This document shows positions 10,851 through 22,066 of a stretch of 64,000 bases of DNA, piece after piece; the stretch's first letter is position 1, and the number at the start of each line of letters is the position of its first letter. The stretch is from Diabrotica undecimpunctata. Its lineage: Eukaryota; Arthropoda; Insecta; Coleoptera; Chrysomelidae. The notes beneath the pieces are model-generated. The model saw only the letters and a list, made by a program, of their open reading frames with translations. It ran no database searches and was not told the origin of the DNA. The position numbers and the translations under genes are program-made. Where the stretch lies: contig NC_092806.1 of assembly GCF_040954645.1 (NCBI RefSeq), positions 72,852,141 through 72,916,140 on the forward strand, given 5' to 3'.

Positions 10851-11831
10851 CTCAGTGACATTAGAAGTGTTACACAAAAAATGTATACGTCTACGCATTG
10901 ACATAATGAGATGATCGATGTCTGCTTGTGGCACCTCGTTCCAAACAACTTGAACTTCAGGTATTAACTGTGTCAGAGTCTGTGGAGGAAGGTGCAAAGT
11001 GGACAGTCTCCTTCCCATCATATCCCTTACATGTTCGATAGGATTTAAATCCGGAGCACGGGGCGGATACGGCAAAACATTAACGCCAGCTTCTTGGAGA
11101 AAGTCCATAGTTTGAGGAGCAATATGGGGACGCGTGTTGTCTTGCTGAAAAAGGACGTCTTGACGGCCGTCGAGATAAGGCAGTAAAGTGGTTTGTAAGA
11201 TGTCATCAACATAACGCGCAGCTGTCATATTGAATCGAATAAATACAAGTGGTGATCGGTTCCCATAGGCAACAGCCCAAAAACCTTATTCCAACAGTCC
11301 TGTGTACATTCCTCTCAACAGCAAACCCGGTATCTCGTCGTTCTCCACGGCGACGTCTTACTATCCTAATTATCATGAATTCCTAAACAGAATCGTGATT
11401 CATCTGCTGAATGCTATATTACGCCATTCTGCCACCCAATGCTGCCGTTCTCTGCACCAATTCAAACGTTGATGACAGTGGTCCACAGTCAAAGGAAGCA
11501 CTAGTCGTGGGCGGAATGAAACCAGTCCAAAGGCTCGAATGCGACGGTATAATGTACGCATACTAACAGGTCTATCTACTACTCCAAACCATTGGTCAGC
11601 AATAATTTGACGCGTAGTAGCAAAACGGTATCGCAGAGCCAGTAATCTAAAGCGCAAGCTAATCTTGACGCTCGGTTGACTAGTTGGTCTTCTTCGAGTT
11701 CCCCTACCTTCGTTTGTCCACACACAACAGACACGCATAACCGTCATTGTCTTACAATTAACACGACGGTCAATTTTGCGATATGACAAACCCATATCTC
11801 TATAGTTTTGGTGTCTTCGAACTCGAGGCAT
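10851..11831 (-). pseudogene. Tc1 transposase (DD34E), frameshifted
   Basis: Translation from the ATG at 11831 gives an N-terminal helix-turn-helix region (YRDMGLSYRKIDRRVNCK, then RRPTSQPSVKI) and a second HTH, running open to about 11400. The first catalytic Asp (ADESRFCLG) follows in a different frame, so there is an indel near 11395. The second Asp (FQQDNTRPH) and the Glu (PDLNPIEH) are separated by 34 residues, the Tc1 DD34E spacing. The last residues (CNTSNVTE) are encoded by the terminal inverted repeat and the frame then runs out of the element, so the native stop is lost. The enzyme would cut and paste the element at TA sites; this copy is unlikely to be active. Confidence 0.9.
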
Positions 11832-11995
11832 TTTCTTACACTGAATGCAATTAGACTGAGGAATAATAATTAAAAATTTCTATACGAACCGGATTTTACA
11901 AATCGGTCTCTTTACAAAAAAATTGAAAGTTTGAAAGAAAATATTAAGTTCAAGAAATTATTCCTTCTGGGTGTAACACTTCTAATGTCACTGAA
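10851..11995 (-). mobile_element. Tc1-type DNA transposon, complete ends
   Basis: Perfect or near-perfect 25-bp terminal inverted repeats (10851-10875 and 11971-11995) share the core CAGTGACATTAGAAGTG. TA dinucleotides sit directly outside both ends (10849-10850 and 11996-11997), matching the TA target duplication of Tc1/mariner elements. The 1145-bp unit carries one transposase gene on the minus strand, damaged by at least one frameshift. Almost identical ends suggest a moderately recent insertion. Confidence 0.9.
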
Positions 11996-11997
11996 TA

Positions 11998-12860
11998 TAT
12001 ATAGCAAATAATATATACTCAAAAATTAAATTCTAATTATAAGAATAGCAAATTTTAGTTTGATTTTAAGTTTAATATGAGTTTTAATAGTTTGCCCCTC
12101 TTTATTCATCTGTGCATTCTTTTCTCTGATGGCATGAGACCTTTGTAACAGTACGTTTGTAATATGTATGTAATTGATTTATCTTGATATTCTTGTGTTG
12201 ATTTTCATATAATTAAATAGATTGTCTGATGTACCGTGTATTTGTCGATTGTCCTTAAAAATAGCAGTATTAGTCTTCTATTTCAGAATATAACTTTAGT
12301 AATCATGTGCTTCGCGTATTCTATTACTGGATTACAGAAATATCCAACTTTTCCAGAAATAAGCTGTTTGAAACCATGCACAGTCAGTTTCGACCTAAAC
12401 GAACTAATTAGGAAATTAAAAAGGTAAAACCCTGTTAAGTAACTTTTGAATCAACAAAAATTAAATTACGCAAACCTTTAAACTTTTGTTATGCGTTTCT
12501 TTATTTTATTTAAATCTAAACTTGGCATTCGTCATAATTAACCTGATGTTTCTACAAATACCTTCCAGTAATTCTTGTGCTGAAGGTTTAAAAATAGAAA
12601 GCACTTGCTTTTCTTGGTTTAATAGTGTCATTGACCAATTTTTAATATCCTTTTTATCGGCTTGTCGGATATGTTTACCAATATTACTGTTAATAATTTT
12701 AATAGGAATTAAGTGTTTGTGAAAAGACCTATTATGTTTAATATCCCGAGTCCCGCTAACGTCTGGTAGACTTTATTATATATGGGAGAAAATATATTTG
12801 ACACGAGATCTGAAAAATATATTAACATAAAAATGCTATCGTGGTTTAGCAAAATAAATA
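11998..12860. other. AT-rich spacer, nothing recognised
   Basis: No supported gene; two short hydrophobic open frames near 12236-12722 have no recognisable domain and are probably chance. Confidence 0.4.
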
Positions 12861-12926
<66 letters not shown>

Positions 12927-12939
12927 GTATATGTATATA
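12861..12939. repeat. (TA)n microsatellite
   Basis: TA dinucleotides of about 65 bp followed by a degenerate ACGTATATG tail. Confidence 0.95.
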
Positions 12940-13596
12940 AACTGAAAAGAAAAATACATGTTCGGCAAATAAGAGAATAAATCAGTAACAGAATAAAGCA
13001 AATAAGAAATTATTCATTAATCTAACGTGTGAGGACGTACATTAAAATTTCCATATATTTGACACAGACATTACCAAAGGACAATCAACGTACATAAAAA
13101 ATAAGGATCTTGGAATCAGTATATAAACCTAATAACGTAATAACACTAAGGTTTCACGCGGGACAGGCTCTTGTCACGTCCCGTGTCCCGAACTTTTCCA
13201 TCTGTCCAGTTCCGCATCTATTTTCGCTGTTCCGTAAAACTAACTTAAATTATACTTTCTAAACAAGTAAAAACGTAGTTTTATAATAATGGTGTAAAGA
13301 CAAATTTAATATTTATATTTTCTTCTGGACATATTTTGTTTTTACAAATTGTCTTCACAATTTATTAAACATCAAAATCATATTATTAAGCACAACAATT
13401 TAATATTTACCTCAGTGGTACCTTTTCCTGTACAATGTATTGAGTAAAAGTTTCTAGTTGTTATGAATTTCTCCCGTTTAAATTGTTTCAGACGCTGTAC
13501 TATACAGGATATTTCACGCAAGAATTCAATCAGAAGTTTCCAATGTTTTATTGTAGTATATTTCTAAAAAAATATACCAGAAAGGAGAGGTAAATC

Positions 13597-13860
13597 GTGA
13601 GCATAATCAAACAAAGAAAGCTTGACTATCTAGACCACATATTGAGACACGATAATCACGGTCTACTGCAATTGATTGTCCGAAGGAAAGTAGACAGTAA
13701 GCGGGGGCCAGGCAGGAGAAGACACTCGGGGCTCCAAAATATGCGGAAGTGGTTAGGGCTCACATCGGTCGAACTATTCAGAAGCGCCGCAAACAAGATC
13801 AGAATTGCCATGCTGATAGCCAACGTTCGCAACGGACAGGGCACTTGAAGAAGAAAAAGA
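13597..13860 (+). pseudogene. LINE ORF2 C-terminal fragment
   Basis: Open frame of 83 codons reading KQRKLDYLDHILRHD, RRKVDSKRGPGRRRHSGLQN and a helical tail. This is the conserved C-terminal LGHxxR...GRRR pattern of insect RTE/Jockey-like LINE polyproteins. The fragment lies upstream of an RT fragment on the same strand, so the order is not that of one element and two copies or a rearrangement are implied. A closely similar segment occurs on the minus strand at about 61.0-61.2 kb. Confidence 0.65.
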
Positions 13861-13879
13861 TCGTGTACAAATGTAATAT

Positions 13880-14770
13880 TCGTTATAAAGAAAATTACTG
13901 AGAAATCACTTGAGTGTAATAGATCAGTATTTCTGTGTCTGATTGACCTAAAGAAAGCGTTTGACAGAGAGATATAATCCATCTTCTGTATAATGGAGAA
14001 GTTCACCTAGATATTATAAAAACTATCGAAAACATCTACCAAAACAACAAAATGGAAGTCAGAATAGATGGACAACTTACAGAACCTATAGAAATAGTCA
14101 GCGGAATAAGACAAGGGGATTCATTTAGCCCCATGCTCTTCAATTTGATCATGGATGAAATCATCAAAATCGGTAACAAGGGAAGAGGATACAGAATGGG
14201 AAACAAAGAAATCAAAATACTCTGTCAAGCAGACGACGCAATATTGATAGCCCAAGATGAAGATAGTCTGCAAAGACTGGTCCACAGATTTAACATAAGA
14301 GCAAAAGAATTTAATATGACAATCTGATCTCAGAAAACTTAGACAATAGTAGTCAGCAAAGAACCAACCAGATGTAAAATAGAATTTGATGGCATCAGTA
14401 TTGAACAAGTAATGAAAATAAAATACCTGGGAATTACACTGTCTAGCTATGGAGACCTGGACAAAGAAGTGAGAAATAAAAAAAGCAAATAGACTGGCAG
14501 CGTACCTTTAATAACACTATATGGCGAAACAGACACATTAACACTGAGATGAAGTCAAGAATTTATAAAGTCAGAATAAAGTAAGTCAGAGTAAAGTGTA
14601 AGACCAATAATGACATATGCCTCAGAAACAAGACCCGACACAGCCACAACGCAAAGGCTACTGGAAACGGCAGAGATGAGAGTACTGAGGAGAATTACCG
14701 GAAATACGCTCCGACGCTATATTACGCTAAATTACGATCGAAATTACGAGAGATCGAAAGAGAAGTGAAG
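13880..14770 (+). pseudogene. LINE reverse transcriptase fragment
   Basis: Reads, with frame changes, LIDLKKAFD (motif A region), then an open stretch 14052-14327 with VSGIRQGDSFSPMLFNLIMDE (motif B) and LCQADDAILIAQ, where the usual YADD is QADD. KYLGITLS and the SETRPDTATTQRLLETAEMRV thumb segment follow. It would copy LINE RNA at the target site. Stops and indels, and the missing endonuclease, make it non-functional. Affinity is to RTE/Jockey-like insect LINEs. Confidence 0.75.
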
Positions 14771-14779
14771 ACAAGCGCT

Positions 14780-15440
14780 ACTAACCTTGAATAGACCACG
14801 TGTCACATCAGGTTTAGTAATGGAGTGTCACGAGTCACTAACTCAAGCTTCGGATGGTAATACCATCATCCTGAGGTGGGTTAAAGGACACAATAGGAAT
14901 AAAGGCAACCGCATTGCTGACCAATTAGCTAGGAAGGCGGCAGGCCTAAGACTCTTAGGACCTGGGGATCTTTTTGGTTGGTCAACTACAACAATCGCGG
15001 AAATTGTCAAATGTCACTCCCATACGCAAACCGTAAAAAGATGGGAAGAAGGGAAAGGATGTAAACTTGCCAGGGTAACACTAAGTAACGTTGAAGAGTC
15101 AACATCTAAGAAGTACTTGAGAATGACCAGGAAAAACCTACGTTTGGCAGTTGGTTTTTTAACTGGTCATTGTCAACTAAGCAAACACGTCCATACACTG
15201 GGGCTAGCAGACACACCTCTATGTAGGAAGTGTGAACGAGAAGACGAAACTGTAGAGCATGTCCTATGTGAATGCCCAGAGTTATCGTTAATACGAGAGT
15301 ACGCGTTCGGCGAGTCCTGGCCCACACCTGCCCATAAGAGAGATGTGACTTGTCCACCTTCCTAGAAATGGCAGGACGGACAATGAGCTAAGGGTGACAG
15401 CTCCCTGGGAGGATGCACAATGGGTCAATTGTGGCCTAAG
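14780..15440 (+). pseudogene. LINE RNase H and CCHC C-terminus
   Basis: An open frame at 14787-15365 encodes the C-terminal half of an RNase H domain (ILRWVKGHNRNKGNRIADQL, holding the H...D motif). A region LRLAVGFLTGHCQLSKHVHT and a zinc finger CRKCEREDETVEHVLCECP follow. This arrangement is typical of Jockey/I-type LINEs whose ORF2 carries RNase H after the RT. The RT itself is missing here. A homologous but more decayed piece lies at 51.86-52.29 kb. Confidence 0.75.
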
Positions 15441-15472
15441 TGCTGTGAAACTTAACTCGCCTTCCCTACTCT

Positions 15473-15683
15473 ACAGATACAGATAGAAGAAAATATAACG
15501 TGCAGTGTATAAATGAATGGACACAAAATAGAAAAAAAGAATGGAATAACCACATAAGCAAAATGGAGGAGACCCGTGTCGTCATAATAGAAAAAGATGG
15601 AGTGACAACCTTCCATAGAGGTATTAATCCGCCAATGAACAAGCAGAATTGTTTATAAAGAAGAAGAAGAAGAAGAAAACTGA
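15473..15683 (+). pseudogene. LINE 3' end with (GAA)n tail
   Basis: Reads RRKYNVQCINEWTQNRKKEW, then NHISKMEETRVV, the last part of an RTE-like ORF2, and ends in GAAGAAGAAGAAGAAGAA (15660-15678), a simple-repeat 3' tail as RTE-type LINEs have. Only about 200 bp are present, consistent with strong 5' truncation. Confidence 0.65.
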
Positions 15684-16443
15684 TTTCTATTTCGTGTCTT
15701 AATTCAGGTACGTTAATGTGTTGAGTAATATTTTGATTTCCTTTAAACAGTTCCGTCAGGTATCTTTCCCATTCGTTTGCTGGTATGTTATTGTATTCCT
15801 TCAATTTTGCCATTTCTTTCCGTTGGTTTCTTATGAATCTCCATATTTGGGTACCGTAGAAGTCGCTTTCCATCCTTTTTGTAAACTATTCCCAGTGTTC
15901 ATTTTTTGTTCTTCTTTGTTTCATTTGGTATTCTTCTATAGGTGTCTCGGGATTCTGGAATATTTGATGTCTTGTACTTCGTCTAGGCCTCTCGTTTCTC
16001 TTTACATTTCTCTTTTATTTCTTTTTTGAACCATGGTGTATTGTTGTTGTTTCTTTTGTTCAGTATGACTTTGCTAGAGCTCTTTCCTAGAGCTTCTGTT
16101 GCTGCTTCTTCAATGTTGTTTTTAATTTTTTTCCAGCTCGCGTTTATATCTTCGATGTCGTCTATTTGTTTCAGCTGTATCTTCTGCGCTAGCCTCCTTT
16201 GGTACATTTCTCTTGTAGAGTCGTTCTACAGTGATTCTACATTGAATTTTTCCCCGGTGATTTCCTGTAGAAAATGTTTTGGTGTTATTTTCATTCTTAT
16301 CTTTGTGTTCACTCCCTAAGTCTGTTGGGTTTAAAGTTCGGATATCTAGAATTTGCTTTGGGTGGATTTTTCTATTAATGACTATAAAATCAATCATAGA
16401 TTTGTGCCTCCTGGAGTTTTCAAATGCATATTTATACTGGAGC
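15684..16443 (-). pseudogene. LINE endonuclease end and linker fragment
   Basis: On the minus strand the end of an APE-type endonuclease region (YAFENSRRHKSMIDFIVINR, LDIRTLNPTDLGSEH) leads into a linker with several nearly open stretches: EIKEKCKEKREA, QIWRFIRNQRKEM and YLTELFKGNQN. This is the segment between endonuclease and RT in RTE/Jockey-like LINEs. The RT is cut away at the junction with the oppositely oriented (GAA)n tail near 15680. Frame changes are present at about 15.9 and 16.1 kb. Confidence 0.7.
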
Positions 16444-16446
16444 TTA

Positions 16447-16625
16447 TAGTCGTCTAATAATTAATTAGGATCGCAAACGTCTAATAGTTAATTAGAATTT
16501 TTCTCCGGAGCTGGCTTTTTGTTTCTTAATAGCCAAGCCGGCTCTGGAGAAGAGCCTTTCTACTGTGATGAATATAACTGGAATTCATAGGATATCTGTG
16601 GCCAAACGAGTCATGGCATGAAATT
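16447..16625 (-). pseudogene. hAT transposase C-terminal dimerisation segment
   Basis: The minus strand reads MTRLATDIL, a stop, IPVIFITVERLFSRAGLAIKK, then SSGEK and LLDVCDPN. The ERLFSRAG block is the hallmark of the hAT C-terminal dimerisation domain. Two frame or stop lesions are visible. It sits about 270 bp inside the right terminal repeat, so nearly all of the transposase upstream of it must have been deleted. Confidence 0.75.
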
Positions 16626-16899
16626 TCTGCTGCTTCTTGTTTGTTGCTTCCAGATTTGAGATCTTTTTTTCATATTTTTTGTTTGGAGGAACGGCTCCAT
16701 TCCGATAAATCGAAAGTTTCCAAATTGTGGCGAGGATGGATTACTATTAATTACGTTTCATCAATATGAATGGTTAAAACAGAAAACCTTTTAATTTCTA
16801 TAAATATTTTTAAGTTGAAAAAAAAAGCGCCCGTCCCGTCCCGCATGACAAAATGCAGAAAAAAGTGCGGGACGTCCCGCGTGCAGCCCTATACAACAC

Positions 16900-18021
16900 T
16901 AGAAATGATGTGTAACATAAGTAAAACGATAGCTCGGGAGAAGGACTCAAGTACTGAAATTAGCTAAAAACGTAAACAATGGCATATTTAAAAACTTATT
17001 AAAGTATTTGTGCAAAGAGAAGTGAAATATGGATGAAAATTATTATTCAAAATTAGTATGAATAAGGATTTAAATTTTTACTTTAATAAATAAATAACTT
17101 CAGTACTATTTTTTCTTATAACTTATGGGCCTATTAAAAATGTTTCCAACAATAGAGATTTTTTCTAATCCGGTTCGCCTCGGGAGGGACATGATCTACA
17201 CGCCACACTGAAGTGACAGATTCTAATTTACTTGGAAGTTGTATGTATGTATTCATTTTGGTGACTGCGGGGTGTCCTAATAATAAGCAGAATGTATTCC
17301 TAGCAGCATACCATTTCCCCCTTATTAGATTTATGACTCGAGTCTCGTACACTTTTGGGCACACCAGACACCAGGACAAAAAAGGTTTAAAACCAGACAA
17401 TAATTGTTTTTAGTGTTATTTTGGATAGTATAAGTATCGCCAGTTAAACAGCAGCTAGGCAAATATTTAAGTAAAATATAAGTGTAGATATGTTATCGAC
17501 TAAGGTATCTAATATTGAATTGAAACAATTAATTACAATTATAATAAGTACCTTTACAAAGAAACTGATAGAATAATTGCTAACACTTTTTGGTATAGGC
17601 GTAATGTACCTAGTAAAGAAAAAGGTATAGTTAAGATACAACGTGATAAGATACGTTTTCACTACCTTCATGTAAGGCTACGACTTTATAGACAAGAAAA
17701 AAACCCCAGACTTCAAAATATCATAAAAGAACATACCATTGAATAAGAAACTAGAAACTTATGGTTTTAACAAAACCATGAACAACTGGGAACGCAACGT
17801 TAAAAACTTTATACATAGCGTTGTTTTTCTTTTGATGAGACACTTTGCAGACATTTTGACAAAATTCCATTTGCCATTGTCGTATGTAAAAGGTAGAAAA
17901 TTTATTATAACTATGATTTAGAATTCAGTCATTAAAACTGTACGGCGTCTGGCAATTAAGTTTCGAGACTAATTTCAAACCTCTGTCCAGTAGGAAGAAT
18001 GAAAAGGGCTAGGTTTAGATC

Positions 18022-18024
<3 letters not shown>
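16900..18024. other. Spacer, nothing recognised
   Basis: About 1.1 kb without supported genes. Short open frames on both strands (for example 17134-17400 and 17444-17671) overlap each other and have no domain signature. Confidence 0.4.

Positions 18025-18097
<73 letters not shown>
18025..18097. repeat. (TA)n microsatellite
   Basis: About 70 bp of AT dinucleotides ending exactly at the terminal repeat of the next transposon. Confidence 0.95.
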
Positions 18098-18100
<3 letters not shown>

Positions 18101-18344
18101 GGTGTCCAGAAACTTTCCTGACAAAGACCGGAGATTCCTCAGATAATTTTAAGACAATTTAACCCAATTCACCTAGTCCGAAAATACTTCCTAAGGAACC
18201 TAGAGCTCTTTGGAGATGTACTTATGGTATAATTTCACTATTTGAGAGAGTGGGTCATCGTTTAAAGCCCCAGAAATGCGGAAAGCTGTTTGGAAATCCA
18301 GTGACGTACACTTACTTTTATTTTAACGTTAATTATATTTTATT

Positions 18345-18955
18345 TTTCAAATATTAATGTTCGAAATAGGCCACAATATATTTATTTACAAGTTTTTACT
18401 GACGTTTCGATCTCTATATCCAAAGACCGCTTTCAAAGATATAAATGATAGTTATATTTATTTTATTTGTTTATTATTATATATTTTTATAATTTTATAT
18501 TGTTTATTTTTTTTCTATCTTTAAAAACGGAATAGAGATCGAAACGTCAATGTATTAAACATGTAAATAGATATATTGTGGCTTATGTCCAACCTTCTCC
18601 CTAAAAATACAGAATGCCACAAACAAGCAGCTATAGAAAAATAAATATATCTGTCATTTGTATGTTTGAAAACGGTCTCTTTATAGAGATCGAAACGTCC
18701 GTAAATTAAACATTTGAATAAATATATTGTGGCTTATTCCCAACATCATTTCTAAAAATACAGAACAAGCGAAAAGCCATAGAAAATAAATAGTACTATC
18801 ATTTGTATAATTGAAAACGATCTCTGGATATAGATATCGAAACGTCAATAAATAAACATATGAATAAATATTTTGTGGCTCATTCCCTACATTCCCCTAA
18901 AAATACAGAATGCCACAAACAAAAAGCTATAAAAAAGAAGTAATTTTGCAGAAAG
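18345..18955. repeat. About 150-bp tandem repeats with GAAACGTC stem-loops
   Basis: Three direct units begin GAAACGTC at 18540, 18691 and 18838. Each contains TATTGTGGCT, a CTAAAAATACAGAA motif and a stem-loop (for example GGTCTCT/AGAGATC, 18675-18690) just before the next GAAACGTC. A further copy at about 18375-18440 is inverted. Unit identity is moderate, with indels. No coding sequence. Confidence 0.75.
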
Positions 18956-18984
18956 TTTACTGATGCCAACCGGCTGTCGCGGAA

Positions 18985-20110
18985 GTTACGCTAGCCCATT
19001 TCTCTGGAGTTACATGGAGGATTGCTTGAATCAAAAGTTTCTTAATTTCGTTTAATTTGAACGTTTTGTTATTGCGTGCTACTTCTCCTTTCACTTGCTC
19101 CCAGATAAGTTCAATGGGATTAAGTTCGCAATGATAAGGTGGTAGACGCAGAACTTTGACACCATAATCTTTTGCAGTTTCATCTAGAGCATATTTAAGA
19201 TATTCAATTTTCCTTAACCGTGCAATGTCAAGTAGCTAAATTTTGAGCATTGATTCTTCGTATGCAATCCCCTTTTCTGTAAGCCATTGTTGAATCCTCC
19301 CTTTCAATTTCTTTAATAATCACCTGTTTTTTTCGACTCAAATTGAAGAAAACCATCATCAAGAAACCCTGTATCACTTCCTATATGGGTGACGATTAAA
19401 CGCCGTCCCTTTCCTGATGGAGCTTTTAATCCTGTATATCAGCCTTCTATAAATGCTTCGCGTTTACTTTTGACATTTAAATCTTGCCAAACTTTTCCAA
19501 ATGTATGACCTTTTCCAACCTTGGTTAATCCAGGTTTCATCCAAATAACATATTTTGCGTCCAGTGCTGCGAATTTTGCGTATTTCTTCTAAATATTTTC
19601 TTCTCCGCACAATAATTTTATTTTTTTCTAATAGCATACTTTTTCTGTTGAGTTTTACATATCGAAAGTTCATTTCACGCATGGTCCTGGTTAAGACTCT
19701 ACGAGATATCTTGGGTAAGGAGTCATCGTTTTCGAGCTCTTGAGAAATATTTTTCAGTGTTGGAATTTCACTCCGAAAATAAAATGAATGAATTTTTCGA
19801 CGTATAATATTCCTTGTCTCGTCATCCAAAACAATGCTTTTCCTACCTCTAGTTTTACCTTTTTCTTGCTTTTTATTTTCCGATGTATTTTTAAGTACAC
19901 GATAAATACAGCTAACGGATACTTTTGTTAAACTGCTACAAATGTCGACCGCTTGGCTAACATTTAATTCCATTTTTCTGCCGACAATTCCTTCATAAAC
20001 GTTTCGTATTATTACCTTCTCTTCGGACGTCTCATTTTCCGTCTCTTTTGCGGCATTTCATTTTTGGAATCAACATCAGAATTTTGCAGTCTTCTCTTGG
20101 AACAACTCGG
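18985..20110 (-). pseudogene. IS630/Tc1-like transposase, nested and broken
   Basis: Minus-strand reading. The N-terminal part is open from about 20040: TSEEKVIIRNVYEGIVGRK runs into an HTH region (QAVDICSSLTKVSVSCIY) and a block of basic residues. The first catalytic Asp is in CYLDETWINQGW. A frameshift near 19495 leads to GKVWQDLN and KGRRLIVTHIGSDTGFLDDG. The segment that should hold the second Asp is lost between KKTGDY and GRIQQWL. The last motif, PPYHCELNPIELIWEQVKG, contains the catalytic Glu. Same broad family as the remnant at 46.9-47.7 kb. No clear terminal repeats of its own were found. Confidence 0.8.
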
Positions 20111-20129
20111 TTTTTCGTCCAACTCCAAT

Positions 20130-21310
20130 AAAAGTCAAACCAAATAATCACAGAATATAACTAAAAATTTACTATAAAACGACAAACTATAACACTCAAC
20201 ACTCGTATTATCAATAACACGTTTTATCAATAACACAAACTTATCGCATAAAATACCCTACCATCAGAAACGCCAATGTAAATAACCTATTGTTGATGGG
20301 CACTCGCTCGACAAAAACTAGTCTTAAGGCTTTCTGTGGATCTGAATTGAAACGGAATTCTGTCGCTAATTCCAAAGTTGCCAATCGATTGAAAAATATT
20401 GTTTTAAAATATCGATTTTTATTTTATAAATTTAAATATGTAACGAAACGGAACATATAAATAAAATTTATTTCATTACAATTTTGTGCTTAATTTTTAC
20501 TATTGAAAAAATCAGGTTTTTTTTGTATTTTTATGACGGTAATAATCGCTGCATGGAAGAATACAGGTTTTGTATGACCATAATTACTACTTGTGAACAA
20601 GAATTGGCTACATTGTACGACAACTTCTGGTCAAGTCTACTATAGAGAAGCACAAATAAATATACTACTTTATATATTCTGTAATTTCTTATGAGGAAAC
20701 GCAAATTGCAATCGAGAAAACAGGCAGTTTTCGAGGGCCGCTGTGTACATTTAAATTTGAGGATATTCCGCGTTTAAACTACGATATCACTCTTCTAAAT
20801 TGAGGGTTTCTACTTTAGTTTCGCCTTGTAATTAGTTTTTTTAATATCTCCAGTACGCTTCTATTTAGAAAAAGGAAAACTGGTACGGTTATTTATCCTC
20901 CAGACGTAAATCGATTTCATAAATTGCTAATTTCTAGTACATAGGCATAGATAATAGGCGTCCGTTTTGGTTAGGTCAACGGTAATTTTAACGCATAACT
21001 TTTTTGTCTTTACCTTTTAAGCATTCGTGATACTAGATTATTAAATTTTCAGGTTTTTTAGTACTAAAAGGTACTCTTACTCTAAGTCGATAGGATACAC
21101 CTGTCCAGAAAAATTGATTTGCAAATTTTTAGTTTTTTAGTTATAGTAGTAGAGTATGAAGTTAAATTAATATTTTTTGCACTAGTTCGCTTTGACCTGT
21201 CAACAGAAGTATAACCTACGTTTTTCATTGACAAATTGTGGTCGGTTCGCGAAATTTATCTTTGAGATTTTTACTTTGTGGCATTCAAATATAACAATTT
21301 CAATTCAATA
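20130..21310. other. Spacer within composite transposon, nothing recognised
   Basis: AT-rich sequence between the nested transposase and the host transposase; part is probably 5' sequence of the outer element. Confidence 0.4.
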
Positions 21311-21314
21311 AAAA

Positions 21315-22066
21315 TGTTTTTTACTAATGAGGAATACTCTAGACATTCTTTAGTTTATGACAAAATGAGGTGTAACGCTCGAGCAGCACAACGTAGAAAA
21401 TTTTTCCAATCGTGATACCACTCACTTAATATTTACAGCTCTTCGTCAACAATTAAAAAACAGGTTCAGTGGTCCCAAAAATTATGAAAGATGACGAAAT
21501 GATTATGTAACAGCAGCACTTGAAGATGTTATTTTAATGGAGGTTGAGGAAAATCCAAAAATTAACGTTCGACACAACGAAAATTTATATACAAAGGTAC
21601 AAGTACTGCTACAAGATTTTCCTGATCGTGAAGAATTCTTTAGATGGTTACAAAATCAAAAACATCAAAATGATCATTTTTTTCGAGTACATTTTGTTTT
21701 TAACAAAGCTACATTCATAAAAAATGGAATTTTTAATGTGCATAATGCACACAATATAATTCGTATGTTGGTGGCAATCACCACGTTGTTAAAGAATTTA
21801 AGCATCAGCATATGTTTAGCATAAACGTCTGGATAGGAGTAGTTAACGATTATCTACTTAGGCCTGTGGAATTGCCTGCTCGTTTAAATAGTACTGATTA
21901 CTTAAATTGCCTGCAAAATGTTTTACCTGATTACCTGTTATACCTGATGACGGCTGTCCGGCCCACTTTAACAGGAATGTACGAGATTTTCTTGATAACA
22001 ACGTTGATTGAAATATTGGATAATTATAATATTTTCGATTTCGATTCAACTCTGGATGATAAATAA
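21315..22066 (+). pseudogene. DUF4817-type Tc1-like transposase
   Basis: Starts FFTNEEYSRHSLVYDKMRCN with NARAAQRRKFF, the helix-turn-helix region known as DUF4817. A nearly open central part follows (VEENPKINVRHNE, FPDREEFFRWLQNQ, then KATFIKNGIFNVHNAHN, where the usual first catalytic Asp of the TDEATF position is altered). SINVWIGVVNDYLLRP and LPARLNSTDYL lead to DDGCPAHFNRNVR, holding the second Asp. The third motif (DLNPxD) is missing. At least three frame changes or stops. The 5' part of the gene (about 21360-21530) is also disrupted. Confidence 0.8.

Larger units (their letters stand above)
13147..16891 (-). mobile_element. hAT-type transposon remnant filled with LINE insertions
   Basis: The left end TAAGGTTTCACGCGGGAC and the right end (reverse-complemented) TAGGGCTGCACGCGGGAC form terminal inverted repeats. 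The flanking 8-mers AATAACAC (13139-13146) and TACAACAC (16892-16899) agree at 6 of 8 positions, consistent with a decayed 8-bp hAT target duplication. A hAT transposase C-terminal segment lies on the minus strand near the right end. The rest of the transposase has been lost, and at least four LINE fragments occupy 13.6-16.4 kb. Confidence 0.65.

Noticed and set aside
12236..12722. Two short hydrophobic open frames
   Set aside because: Small, AT-driven composition, no start context or domain.
16453..16495. Two CGTCTAATA-TTAATTAG copies at the hAT/LINE junction considered as a target duplication
   Set aside because: Both copies lie on the same side of the LINE fragment, so they are a local tandem duplication rather than flanking target sites.
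17134..17671. Overlapping open frames on both strands
   Set aside because: No recognised domain, and both strands are equally open, as expected by chance.
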